DNA from: Varroa destructor
Lineage: Eukaryota > Arthropoda > Arachnida > Mesostigmata > Varroidae
Direction of reading: 5' to 3'
Assembly: GCF_002443255.2 (NCBI RefSeq)
Contig: NW_019211455.1
Location: forward strand, 32,887,778 to 32,951,777
DNA length: 64,000 bases
The first letter of the stretch is position 1, and each line of letters opens with the position of its first letter. Of this stretch, positions 11,151 through 24,332 are shown in pieces. A model generated the notes under the pieces. That model was not told the DNA's origin. It ran no database searches and was given only the letters and a program-made list of their open reading frames with translations. A program made the translations under genes and the position numbers.

Positions 11151-12304
11151 CAAATGTGTAACATCAATGAAAGTCTGTGTCGTAAATTCTCACCGTTCTT
11201 TTATATTTACAGTCCGAACTCAAACTAAAAGATCGTGACCCAAGCAAAATGACGACAGCGATCTTGCAGGGCAAATAGATTTCAAGCTACACTTAGCGAA
11301 CCGAAAAATTAAACCATTGAATAAGGATCGCCATTATTTTCCGAACAACCTAATGCTTTGAGCTGGCTTGTATAACGTTAGCTTCCGAAACTAAGATGTT
11401 CACACCAACAAAACTACTATTATTATGTTATTTATACAGTTATATTGTCTACATAATCCACATAGATAAGGTCGGGCATATAGAAATACGTTCCAGTACC
11501 CTTTTCATGTATTACGCTCAGTACCACTAGGCATAACTTCATACTGCTAGCTTCCAGATTCTAACCGAGACTACCATGTGTCCCTAGGTTTTGCCAGCAA
11601 ATACGTTACCCATTGCGCTACTACAGATATTACGTGCTGACGTCAGTAAAGCATTCAAATGTGTGCGCGCGAAGTCGCACCATCGTATTGCGCGACAGGA
11701 GGTCCGCTCGGCGCATTGCAATTTACCCGTTACCGTGTTATGGAAAATCTATATGCTGCTGCTGCTGGTGTGGGTGGTACTTTAATCGTCGCTTTTCTCC
11801 GTCTCTCTCACTAGTGGACGTCGCGTGTATGGGTGTGTATGATTGCGGCTCAACACAGCGCAAAGCAGTGCATCGCGGCCAGTCACTGGGCTATATCTCT
11901 CTATTCGTGCTGTCGCTTGGCTGACGTGTGTGCTGAATCTATATAGTCGTCATCACTCAGCCGCCAGCGAGAAGTGACGTTGTTCATTATCTTTTTCTTT
12001 CTGTGTATTTGTGTGTGTGTGTGCCTGCGTGCGTGCGTGCGTGCGTATGTATATTTGTGTCAGTGCGTAGCCAGTCAAGCGCAGTTCAATTCTAATTAAC
12101 TATAATAATTTCGACCGTTCGATTCCTGGCCTGTCTGTCCGCCAGTGGTGTCGTAGTGGATGTGTTCGATATTGTAATATACGTTGGTAGTCTGGCGCTC
12201 GTTCGGTGAAATTTGGTAATAGCTAGCCGTCGGTGATGTGGTAAAGAAACGCCATTATATTTTATCTTAGTGTTGTTGTGGTTATCGTTATCAATGTTTT
12301 GGGC
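11151..12304 (+). promoter_or_regulatory. presumed promoter and 5' leader of TMEM87
   Basis: The sequence becomes GC-richer from about 11.6 kb towards the TMEM87 start and carries a GT/GCGT simple repeat at about 12008-12052. This fits a promoter or 5' untranslated region, but the start site cannot be read from sequence alone. No TATA box stands out. Confidence 0.3.
12008..12052 (+). repeat. GT / GTGC simple repeat
   Basis: A run of gtgtgtgtgt followed by five tgcg units, upstream of the TMEM87 start codon. Confidence 0.85.
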
Positions 12305-15300
12305 ATGGCGGCCGTGAGTTTAGGATCGTCCCGATGCATTATACCGCTGCTGGTCGCGTTTGCCGTGACGTCCACGTTCGCGTTTCCCGATCAGGGCAAG
12401 TGGTCTTTCCACGGAGCAAATGTAAGATATTCTAAATGCAACACCTGCCACCGGTGTCATCCATTGGTGGTACCATTATTAGCTGATACAACTTTTCGTA
12501 GTGTTCCCATTGACCTTTTGTGATGTCTAGTAGCGATTGGAGGCTATAGCACATACAGATACGGAGGGTATTCAAACTTGTGACATATTTTCGTGGAAAC
12601 AGTTGTATCTAGTGATTTACATTTGCTTTTACAAGCTTTACCTTAATATTTTCTACCTGACCATACTTAAGTTGACATTAGGAAACAACGTGAATATTGT
12701 GCCTGCAAGTTACAATCGTACCATGGTAAATCGAGTTTTGTGAAAACTGAACAAATGTGGACCTATCTTCAACTCTGTATGGGGCGCCTAATCTATCGTA
12801 ATGGGCGCGAAATTTGTAACGCTGTCCGAAATGACCAGGAATAGGTGATACGAGTGCTGTCTGTAATTAAATAATTCGCATTAAATATGTAGTTGAATAA
12901 CAAAGATGAATAAAAAAAAAGTTGCAGTGGGTAAAACAACGAGTGATGGTTTTAGCCAAACCATTGGTCGTTGATAAGTGATATTGTTAGGGTACTGCTA
13001 ATGGATGGCTACTCGAGCAGTTAAGAACGCATGTATTAACGTACAGCTTTTAGTGAATTTTGGCCCGTCACAGTGTTAGTGTGAGCAGGTTGATTTTATA
13101 AGTCTCTGGGAGCACATACAAACTGGAACGTTCATCAGTAATTTACTCTATCCAGAGAACATAATTATTTTTTTTTCATTTTACAGGTGACTAAATTCCT
13201 TACCGTTAACCACAAAAGTCTCTACCGCGGTTCGACTATTTCAGTGAAAAGTGAGTATTTCCATTTGTAGATATCATCGTCATTTCAATATCCCATTGCA
13301 ATGCGTTCTCTACACTAAATTGGTGGTAACCTTGTTCGTGACATAGCAACAACCCTATTTTTTTCGACTCCATTTCTGACAACGACAACCTGCAACGTGA
13401 GGCTAATCTCAACCTGGTCAACATGAGGTCACCTTGTAAAAACAGCACTGACAGTCTGTGGAGATTCATGTGTTTATTTGTTTATCTCTACGTAACGTGT
13501 TTCAGACTACGTCTCATCTGTACGAATGTCTTATTTCGTACTTAATCGTTCATTTACTAAGTAGTGTCAGTGTAACCTGACTTAATCTAATTCATTCAAC
13601 ACTAATTGTACCTGCTATGTAATTTGCATAGCATGACCAGGTTATATCACTTTTATTTTCTACTGCAGGCATGGTGACTTGTAGGGTTCTGTCTGTTACC
13701 CGATAAGTGCCCTAATGGTGAAAAAATAGTGGTTTAAAAGCTTTAAAATTATTTCCAAAATTGTACAATCGTAAGATTATGTTTAACGACGTTACTCCTC
13801 TTTCTTATAACAACTAGTTGAAACGCCAAACCGTTCCTTGGAACAATTTCCTTTACCTAGAGAGCTAATTCTTATCGTCATATTATTGTTGCTTAATTTT
13901 GTCGACGTTCTGTCTATTACAAGATAGTAAAAAATAAAATTCAAGTTTAGAATGGTTCGATGGAAGTAATCATTATAGAGTCCGTAGTAGAGATATTGTA
14001 ATCAAGAGGTGTCTTAGTCGTTCGGTGGTGAACGTTTTTCGTGTAACTTTTACTTTATCGGATTAATCGAGCAGCTTCCTACGGAAGCATGTAACTCTCT
14101 ACGGATAGTCGCTTGACGGACCTGTCAACACTCCTGAACTAACAACTTTTAATGCGTTGACTCTGCTTTAAATACTGATGGCAGAACATTTTTGAATACG
14201 AAGGTAATCATGTTAACTACATAGGAGGAAAACGCATTGAGATTATCATATATATGTCATTGTTGACCTGGGGAGCTGTTTTGATAATCGCTTGAAAGCG
14301 GATATTCTAGCTGATGAGCAGATAATATAGTGAAGATCTTAATTTTATTCAGCTTGCATAATCAGTGCTTAAGATGTATTTCAACAGAGTCACATGCGGC
14401 TAATCAATTTGATGTTTAAATGACTTGGTTCTTTTGCGGCAGTATGCTCGTCTATCGATCTTTTAATAAAGATTAAAGCCAAGAAATGGATCGTATCGTT
14501 GGATTATCGGGTGTATATATATATAAAAAAAAAAACTTTCTATTTTTCCTAATTCCTGCAGACAGAGACATACGTTCTAATATGTATGACTTCATTTGAG
14601 AAGTGAAGAAATACGATCTTAACAAAACACCTTTTTTGAATGCTCCGTTCTGACTTACGAGTACACTGTAGATAGAAGAAATAGTATACAGACAAACATA
14701 CTATCTTTACTACAATGAAACCTGATGTATTTTTAAGGAACACAAATAGGCACCTTATCGTCCAAATATGCTTTTGTTTTTCATATCATATCTTTAAAAC
14801 TTAGGTCGCAGATTTATCGTACACCGAGCTTCCGATCAGCTTAAGATTACGAAAGTATATTGTATTCATGAGGATTTTTTATAGTATGGTTGATCGTCTG
14901 TAGATTCTTTGACTGATAATTAGATTAGGTGACCTGGGGTCATGGCTTCAAGCTTTACCTGGAGTTATAACCTCGAATAAACTCTACGCTGAGATCCATT
15001 GCCGGTATTCTGTTATAGTGCGTGATTTGACTTGAACTGGATCAGTTACCTGATTATGTACTGGAACGTCCATTTTAAGTCGAACGTTCACCTCTAACCA
15101 TTTATTCCCGTTGTTTCGGATTTTTCATTTCACCTAAACAGTATCATGTCAGAGCCACCCAAGCGCGAAGAACGAGACGCCAAAGGTACAAGTGTCCTGG
15201 AAACTGTACAGAACTCCCTGCTATCAGGATTATCTTGAAGTTGAATACCTCGTGAGTATTGTTCATAGCTTGGGTTACGGATGTTGGTCATTAGTAGTAA

Positions 15301-18300
15301 TATCTTTATAATCTTGGGATGGTTGATTTAAAATTTTACTCCCGGTACTGCCGTTGAGCATCGATTTAGGGTGCCGACTTCCAGGACGATGTGACGAGCG
15401 TGCACATCCGCTTTTGAACCTAGGTTTCCTCCCGTATTTTAAGCCTGGTGTATAAAGACATCACTACTAAACCAGTACGGAAACTGACTTATGTTGATGT
15501 AATTGGGTGCTTTCTTTGATAGGTGGCCTTTTTAAATTTCTGAATTTTTACAAAACTAACATCGTTTTGCCCTGTAATGTATTTAACACCCGGGGCAGCA
15601 TCAGGATGAACTCGTCATCTTATTTGATGGCACTCGCCAGGATATTAGCCATCGAGTTTACGCGTCTCCTAATGAGACACATGACTGCCTTGAACATTTC
15701 CAGCTCAAGCCACAGGTTAGTTGTTTCTGTTGCTGTTGCATTTACTTTGTCACTCCTCACTTGAACTAACCTATCAAAGAGAATCGATGATACTGGATTA
15801 TATCGTAATACTATATTACGTGTGCGCAGCAAGATACGTCGTAATTTTCAGGTGTGTAACAGAAGCGGTGTGCTTCAGATTGTCGCTAAACTCTTTTTAC
15901 AAAATCCAGCTGTTTTCCAGAATTCAATGTTGGGTATTGTGAACGTAACGATTCTACGGTTCGAATTCAAACGATTTTCAGTTCATACCGGAGGAAACAA
16001 TTTCACCTGCACCAACGTACCTGCCTCAAGCAAAACCGGTTTCGCTTCGATCCACCGAAGAAGAGGATACAGATTTCGAAGGTCTAACTAGGGTCAACCG
16101 TGATGGAATTTATATGCTGCTGATTAGGTTGGGATATTGATAGTCTCGATTTCTCGTGGAATACGCAGATATTGTCTATGTCCGTATTATTTGCTACCAA
16201 CAGTTACGCTCTAGTGCTAATCTAGCTTCTTAATATGAAATTTATGTCTGAACACATCAAATACACAATTTAAATCATCGTGCAATACACCTTTGAGGAT
16301 GAGTCGTAAGCAGTACAAGCATCAAGACGTGCTCTGTCTATGGATATAAATGTATGTGCTTTAAAAAACTTTCGCTATTTAAGCTTCCATTTGATTTGCT
16401 TATTTGGCTATTCACTTTGTTTATCAGTGATTAGCTCCTTAAGAGACAAAACTTCCAGCTGCGGTTTAGTATATACCAGACCAAACTAATACGTTTCTTC
16501 ATGATGTTATCTTTCAGGTTCGAAAATGCAACAAACACTCCGTTTAACCTGTCGGTTGACGTTTCAATGAAAGGTGAACACGGCTACCTTTCGGCTGTTG
16601 AGTGGCCCTATTTGCCATTTTTTGGCACTATGTGTCTCGTATACACAATGTACGCCATTGGATGGACATTTGTTTGCGCTCTTGCTTGGAAAGAGCTATT
16701 GCGAATACAGTTCTGGATTGGCGGAGTTATTTTCCTCGGTCTCTTGGAGAAGGTGTGTCCGAAGCTTGTTAGCTCTACTTGATACTTTTTTGGGATATAG
16801 TTGTCGATTTCATTAACGGAAATCTTGCAACTATCGTACTGCATTAGGAGAAATAAAATTACGTTGCCTTTATCTATTTCTGTACCAAAGATCTCGTAGT
16901 TAACGTACAGACCTGAAAATTTTACTGTACGCTGTATATACACTGATATACGTCAAAACAAGAACAATTGTTAAGCAAGACGATCTTTGTGAACATAACA
17001 CATCTATGGTAGTTAGCCTTTTCCTTGATGGTAAAATGTTTGTACATGAACCCTAATCAGTATATATTTACCCTTTCTGAATTATAAGGCTACATTTTAC
17101 GCTGAATACGAGAGTATAAACAACACTGGCCACTCGGTGCGTGGAGCGATCCTATTTGCTGAGCTCGTCTCGTGTCTGAAACGAAGTCTCGCTAGACTTC
17201 TTGTAATAATTGTCTCCCTTGGATTTGGCATTATCAAGTAAGGACATTGCAATCGAAGTTGGAGAAATATGACCATACCTGTTCGATGCCCAACTATAAA
17301 GTGGTTGCTCTTTCGTCCCTAATCAGCGATCCTATAGCGATTAATAGTACTAATAATCTTTTGCTTCTTTAATTACGGTCATCTAAATTAAGATAGCAAG
17401 ATAAGAACTACTGTGAAAATTGAAAGTTCTTCAGTTTGGGTAGTTCGTCATTTTAAATGTCATATTCGATTTTTTGCAGGCCTCGTTTAGGTGACATGTT
17501 ACAACGAGTGCTACTTGTTGGAGGGCTGTACTTTATTCTCGCTTTGGGCGAAGGGGCCATTCGTGAATTAAAGCCTAAGACGACTCCCGACCGGACTCTG
17601 TTTTCGTTGTCAATGTGCCTGGCACTGCTGGATTCTGCCATTTGTTACTGGATATTTACATCTCTAGTGCAAACAACACGAACGTTAACGCTTCGCCGAA
17701 ACATCATCAAACTGACCCTGTATAGGCACTTCACAAATACGCTTGTCTTTTCAGTACTAGGTTGGTACACAACATATTTATGTAATTGGCTATATACATA
17801 TATATAGTCGATCACCTCGTGTATAATTTTGAACTGGCTTACAAAGACTGTAAGTGAATAAAATATATGTTTCAACGATTTTTTGCGTTAATAGGTTTGC
17901 AGAATACGTTTAGTCAATAGAACGTCCGTTTACATGTTTTGCGTCTGCTTTAAACTGTTACCTAAATCTATCAAAGGCTCGTTTGAAAGTTCCTCTTTAC
18001 AGTCCTGCGAAGTGCCTTGTTGACAGCACGAACGAGCAGAGTCGACGTTGTCATGTTAAGATTTGCTACTTTCGATGGCATAACGCATCCTTCATCGCCG
18101 TAGAGTAGTAATTACAAGAAGGATAACTGGAAGCTCTCGGTCAAAAACGGCTTTCTTACGATCACTTCTTTCGCGAGATCGTCCACAACGAAAACGCTTG
18201 CTTTATCGTCCTGCCGACTGCAACGTTAATCTTTAATAGAACTGTCCACGGGGCGCGTTGGGCTTTATGCAGGTCTACAGGCTAAGAAAGGCTTGTAATG

Positions 18301-21300
18301 TTCGAGAAACGCAATTTATCCGTCAACACCGAAGATATTATGTTTACATCCATCTCATAGTCGATTATTGCAACCATCTTTCCGCAAGGGTTCAGTTTCG
18401 AAAACGAGTAGGTCTATGATGCTCACGCTCCAACGGAAAAAAGACTTCGTACGTTGATCGTTGAAATGACCCTGCTTTCTCCAGTAAAAGCGTATGCAAC
18501 CAGTTGCTCGATAGCCATCGGGCCTCCCTACCGTGCCCACATTGTTGGGGGTCACCTCGAACGCCGCCTGCGCCACGACCGTTCCGAATCATGGCATTGC
18601 CGAAGTCAGTTGTTAAGGCTACATTGAAGAGTTGGTGTCTGGGCCAGCCTTAGACATAAATAATAGATTCCTATTGTAGGATACATTTGCCAGGCACCGT
18701 GATGTCCAGCTGCGGCAGGTCGGGTCAAAGGATCAACAGTGGAATAGCCTTGGTGACGTCTTTGAGCAGGCGGGCGACAAGAGCCTCTATTGGCTGCGTC
18801 CAGGCATCTACAGGGAGCCGATCCACTCGCGCAGATAGTGAGTGGACCGGCCGAGTCAACGCCGAATACTGTTGTTCATCTAGTTTAGATTTTTACCCGG
18901 GGTTCAATCCGCTGTTGCTGCCACTAACATGCTGCGAATGGTAGACCTGCTATTTGCGACCAGCGATATACTCGGCCTCATATACTTCCTTATATACAGG
19001 TCTGAGCCGTATCTACTTGAAAATTATGATATTATTAATGTTTGCGACGCGCATCTTTACAATGTATAAAATCATTCTCGGTGCGTCCACTTCATTTAAA
19101 TATTTATGCTACGACTAAGCCTCAGATGCAGAGTGCATATTCTTTACAGAAACCAGCTGCGAACGCCGTTGCGTCATTGACTTAAACTGCCGGATCAAGC
19201 TCATCAAGATTTCTTTTACAAAAGTGCTTATTTGAAAACTTAATGTCCGGTAGATTATAGGCATACTACATCACCAAAAATAGCCATCAGAAAAGCGGTT
19301 TGGTACAAAAGTTTAAGGGCCTGTGAATATTTCACGAGCCTTTAGGCGCCCATGGAGACTCTGCAGAGAAGCAGTTGTTAATATAGTAGCTGAGAACATG
19401 TTGAGGAGTCAGAACATCTTAGTTCCTCACCTAGCGCAACAGCTAGGGTTGTTGTTGATGCGCCCTACACGACAACCTCGAGCACTTTATTCTATTAAAT
19501 TTGTTCAACCCGTGAGCTTAAGCTGTGGGTTATGCGAAGCATCGTTATACGTTTGCTGTATGAGTCAAGAGTTAGTTGCAGAGCGATCGCAATTCTGCAT
19601 CGGAAATCATCTCCTGAAGTGATTCGCTTGTTTACCTGACTGGACCAGTAGACAAACCAAACTGCCAAACATAAGCAAATGAAAACCCTCACGCCGTTTA
19701 TGAACAATGATCGAGGGTAAAATATACCAACGGAGTGGTTTTTTGTTTGACTAGTGACGATTCTCGTTACACAGAGATGTTAAAAAGCTGCTTGTGGCCA
19801 AACCGCGTGAGTTTGATTTAAACAATATGTGAGTTCAACAAGACTGGGTTATCTGCTATTGAGCGTTCAAAACGTTAAATATGTTGAACGAACTGTTCAA
19901 TGGGCACGTTATTTCTGAGCGGGGACTTGTAGTAAATCCTTAAAAAGAGAATTTATATGATTAGACCTTCTACAAATAAGAAACCCGACATGAAATGTTG
20001 GTAATTACGCCCTGTTTGTGTAAAAAGTTATCGAAAATTGTGTGTTTCGTTTTGAGTTTGTCAAATAATCGTGAGGCGGTCGCCTGAGTGGCATAATATT
20101 TAAAACGTCGAGCCTTGTAGTTTGCAATAAGAGCTCTATTTTATGCAAGTTCGACAAGCTTATTACAGTCCAGAGTTGATACACCAGGCATAGATATATT
20201 TGTACATGATTACTAAAACCTTCAACTCTCATTATATTTATTATTAGTTTAACTGAAACTCATCGTGGCTTCAAGCTGATTACACTCAATTGGCAGCGTT
20301 TTTTTGGTGGTATTTTTCTTTGAGATGATCAATACGTTTTTGTACCGTGACACTCAAGAAGAGCGTATTGTAGAAGTACCGACCTTTAAACGATAGCAAC
20401 TCAGTTTGTAGAAGATGAGTGTCTGAATTTTCATAATGAGTTAAATAACCAGTTGTGCTTTTTATATTTCCAGCTTCGGGCGTTTTTTTGGTTTGGGTCG
20501 TACTAAACCACCGAATGAGCGAGTGCATTTCCGACTGGAAAGAACTTTGGTTTGATGATGCGTATTGGCAGATTCTCTTCTCAATCATCCTGCTTGTCAT
20601 AATGGTTGGTGAGATTGGGTGCTAACAAAAACTGATTTTTTGACATAACTGCTTGACGTTGCGTAGAACATCAATAAACGTATCGCCTAAAAAAAGGAAA
20701 ACATTAGAGAGGTTTCAAAACAATAAAAACTTTCAAACGGGTAATTAAACTGGACGTGTAAACATGTCCAGTGTAACTATTTAGGCGAAACTTATCTCGA
20801 AAAGATATGCAGTAAAAAGCTTGTGTAAAAGCACAGGTTGACATCATCATATATACTAAGTATATTTCCCCAAATAGAAGCAGCTGTAAAAATTTCCAAC
20901 GATGAATGAAAGTGCAAACATTAAACAAAACCGTTTCTAAAATAAGTACAGTAATCATATCTATTCGAATCCTATCTATCGAATCAATTGTTCCATTGAG
21001 TGAAGCGCTGCTTTCTAATTAGAAACATACGTTTAGCTGTGGTCCAAAGTATTATTTGTAGAGAAGTACTGATGGTTCAGTGATCCAAGTTTATTTGATT
21101 AAAACTATCTATTAAACAGGATTATAACACTACTAACGAATTAAAGCCAAATTTACTTTTATAACATCGAAAGCAGTAGTAATCATGCAGTATGCATTTT
21201 ATTATAATACTAATAATTATTTGTATACCGATAGGTGCTTTGGCGTCCGACGAATAATAACAATCGATTTGCGTTCACTCCATTACTGGACAATCCTGAT

Positions 21301-21932
21301 GACGAAAACGATCCTAACGATACAGACACTGCGACCTTACTTGACGTGAGCCATGTAAAGCAACGACAGGTAAAAACCATTACTAGTGTTGTAAAAATAC
21401 GTAAGAGATTAAAAAACATCTTTGTTTATTGTGCCTTTACAATGACCGTTACGCTTAGAGCTGTGTTTGAAACAATTAGGATAAAAGAATTCCATCTACA
21501 CGTCATAACATAATTGTACAATTTCTAGTATTAAAACACAACTTTAAGCACTTCTGCTTAAACAGCATTTAATATGAGTTAAACAAGATTGGCTGAAATA
21601 GCTATTCTTTTCATCATTCGTAGCCATGCTCAAACAAACAGTTACTGGAATTACTAAACATTTGTCAAATATTTTAACATAAAAAATATGTAAGTTTTAA
21701 AGCGAAAATGTTTCTAAACAGTAGGGGTAATAATAATGTTGTTATTTTGCAGATTGGACCAGGCAAAAACCAGCCTCCAGCTCAGCAGATAGAAGCTCCT
21801 CCCAACGGTTCAATTGAGGAAGACTTAAAATGGATTGAAGCACACGTGCCAACGGATGCGGCTCTCGGCAAGCTTGTCGATTCCGAAGAAGAGATACTTA
21901 CTGTACAGTTCGAACGCAACAAGATGCTATAG
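12305..21932 (+). CDS. TMEM87: TMEM87 (GOLD-domain seven-transmembrane Golgi protein)
   Basis: Eleven exons join in frame to 554 residues, close to the 555 of human TMEM87A: 12305-12421, 13187-13250, 15142-15251, 15599-15715, 15982-16127, 16518-16752, 17089-17237, 17480-17760, 20474-20604, 21235-21369, 21753-21932. Exon 1 gives a signal peptide followed by [11 protein letters not shown]; exons 2-5 form the luminal GOLD-like part with paired cysteines ([24 protein letters not shown]). The first membrane segment lies in exon 6. Family signatures follow: [81 protein letters not shown], and a cytosolic acidic tail ([12 protein letters not shown]). Family members sit in the Golgi and act in endosome-to-Golgi transport; ion-channel roles are debated. 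An in-frame ATG at 12278 is an alternative start. The exon 9 donor (ATG|gttggt) is weak, but it is the only one that keeps frame. Confidence 0.93.
15353..15428 (+). repeat. tRNA-derived SINE-like copy in TMEM87 intron 3
   Basis: Between exons 3 and 4, a segment runs from an A-box-like start (gagcatcgatttagggtgcc) to a B-box-like end (cttttgaacctaggt) with tRNA-like spacing. Stems are poor, so it is a decayed copy rather than a tRNA gene. Confidence 0.35.
18380..18840 (+). mobile_element. Ty3/Gypsy integrase remnant in TMEM87 intron 8
   Basis: This GC-richer island sits inside the 2.7-kb intron 8, in the same orientation as the gene. Frame-broken translations give the end of a Gypsy-type integrase in order: [20 protein letters not shown] (like 'VQTFKRAM...'), then [15 protein letters not shown] with HLERRLR (like 'YRTTPHATTG.PPA.L..GR..RTRLD'). 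Next comes an open stretch with [20 protein letters not shown] and [20 protein letters not shown], matching the C-terminal 'V..R.....W..G.V....G...Y.V......R.H..QLR' fold. It is inactive. I could not define LTRs. GC-rich sequence continues to about 18.95 kb, and a 99-codon frame at 19323-19622 may belong to the same insertion, without proof. Confidence 0.55.
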
Positions 21933-24301
21933 ATGAGGTGTTGAAGGCACGCGTTAGTGATATGGTAGTCATGAATGTGCTTTCACGGCAAAAGGTGACG
22001 ATATAATCCGTGATCAAGGCGCACGCGGTTTTCCTCCGAGGGACTGAATGCTTGTGGGCGGAACGGATCACACCATGTGCACAGCTGCGTTGCATTTGCT
22101 CCGCTGAGTACAACTTTGAGGATTCATTCTTGTTTCCTCAACACCAATGTGCACTGAGCATATATAGTCAAGCAGCGCATTTTTATGCTAATAGAAAGCC
22201 TCTGAGCTGCGTTACGTTGTTGAGTTAAGCTCCACTCAATATAACTCGTTGAAAAAAGACAATGCAGTAGACGTAAATTTCTGGACGCTTTTTTACAATA
22301 CGGATTGCGACTTCACCTATCAATTAATCTTTTTTATAGTCATGTTCTAATAATCTTCAGTTAAGTCTTCCTAATTAACTTCTAAGTCGATTGGCCTTTA
22401 ATACCGATTGACTCTGTTCCTAGCTAATCATTGTAATGACAGTAGCTACGTAATGCCATTCTGCTGAAATATGTAGCGGGATATATATTGCAGGATGAAT
22501 AGTTACCTACTGTTAAATAATGCCACATTCAAAGCATCAATATTTTTACATCTTGTAAGATCCCTGCATAATCTGCTGAAACGTCAAACTCAAAACTTTC
22601 GCTTTTTTGCTCTGGCAACTAATTTTTCTAGGACAAGTGAAACGGCAAATATTCAACGATACAACAAGGCAAGGACATGATGAATACTAATCAAATATGA
22701 TTGTCTGAGGAGTTAAGGTTGACGGCAAACCAGTTTAGATGGCCTTAACAGCCTCAGTAGGAGCCAAATCTAATGTAAAAGCTGCATTAAATTAACGAGA
22801 TTCCACCGAAGTGCACCAACTGATTTCGAACATGTTTAAATCTAGCATCCAGGTGAGGTCTTTTAAAAAACAAAAGTCAGAGAAAACTGCTGAATATATA
22901 TAACTGATACGCGAGACGAGCACGAATATCTATACACGAAATGTGCATTGTTAACGTAGACGTAAATGCTTAGATATATATATGAATGAAATATTTATTA
23001 CTTTACTATTAGTATTCCCACTATTTAATGTTTTAGATAACTTTTAGTTAGAGCAACCCGATTCGACGGAGTGATATATAAAAATAATTAAAAACCTTTA
23101 TCTGGTCAGGGGACGCCTAAAATCGCGATGATTGAACCACTTGCTAGTTTTCGGGATAATTATCGAACCTAATTAATTAAGTAGGAATTACTTGTTTCGT
23201 AGCCCTGTTTCGCAAGCTTTTTCGTTTATAAAATGTGCCGCTGAACTGAGAAGCTCGTAACAGTTCCTATGTAAGTGTCTGTGTGTTTTAGAATTTAAAT
23301 AAGCTGGCTTTTACCAATGTCCATTTGTAGCCTTTCAATAAGAAAAGACACATAGAATGTTGTCTGTGAATAATGCGATCATTTCTGTCTAGTCGGAAAA
23401 AAGCTGCTGGTTTACGTAGTTGGATTGTTTCATCATCTACTGTTTGCATGCTTGCTTTTCATGCATATGTTATACTTCACGCTGGCGGCACCAACCAATA
23501 TACCGTCTCCTTAGGAGGTAGCAAGCAAACTAGTTACGATAGAATAGTGGATGTATAGACCTTGCATAGGCGGCGGAAAATTTCTTTTTCCTATAATACT
23601 TTTCACTAGTAGGGACGATAATGATGCGGTTTATTTGAACTAGATAATAGCTCGCGTCAGGCGAACTGTAGATGTAGGGCTGATATTCGGACAACAGCAA
23701 AAGTTGGAAGAGATCAGCAAAAGCGAAAATAGCAGCAATGACGCACCAGCATTGCATCAACCTCAATATGGTCGCGTACGCTGACCGAGAGCAGAGCAAA
23801 CATCTCGCAACATTCCGAACGTCTGATTTCAGCTTTTGATGTGATTGATGATTCAGAAGACACTGATTTGGCGAAATTGATTGCGGTGGCCGTAGTCACG
23901 AATGAACCTATATACCCCCGAAATGTATTCCAGTCATGTCAAAGCTCGCTGGTGTCGTGCATTAGCAACAACTTTGGGGGTTGTATCTATAATGCAAAGC
24001 CATACATAAAACGCTGCGCGAACAAAGGTGTGTTAAAAACCACAGGGAGACAAAGATAGAACAATATTAAGATGACGTTAATTATAATTGTAAATTTGTA
24101 AATAAACATTTGATCATGCTATAATATCTGCCGTTTAATCTTATTCCATTGCAAATTTAATAAGAATGTTACGTATGGTACACGTGTAATATTACACTTC
24201 GTTTCGTTATTTCGGAACCGTTTGAACAGGATTTCAACGTTTCTATATACGGTTTTATCAGAGCAGAGCGAGTAGGTCCAACAAGAAAGCTAAGTCTTTT
24301 T

Positions 24302-24332
<31 letters not shown>

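Noticed and set aside
18680..18837. Possible extra exon in TMEM87 intron 8
   Set aside because: It would break the reading frame, and its translation matches the C-terminal part of a Gypsy integrase in line with neighbouring integrase motifs.
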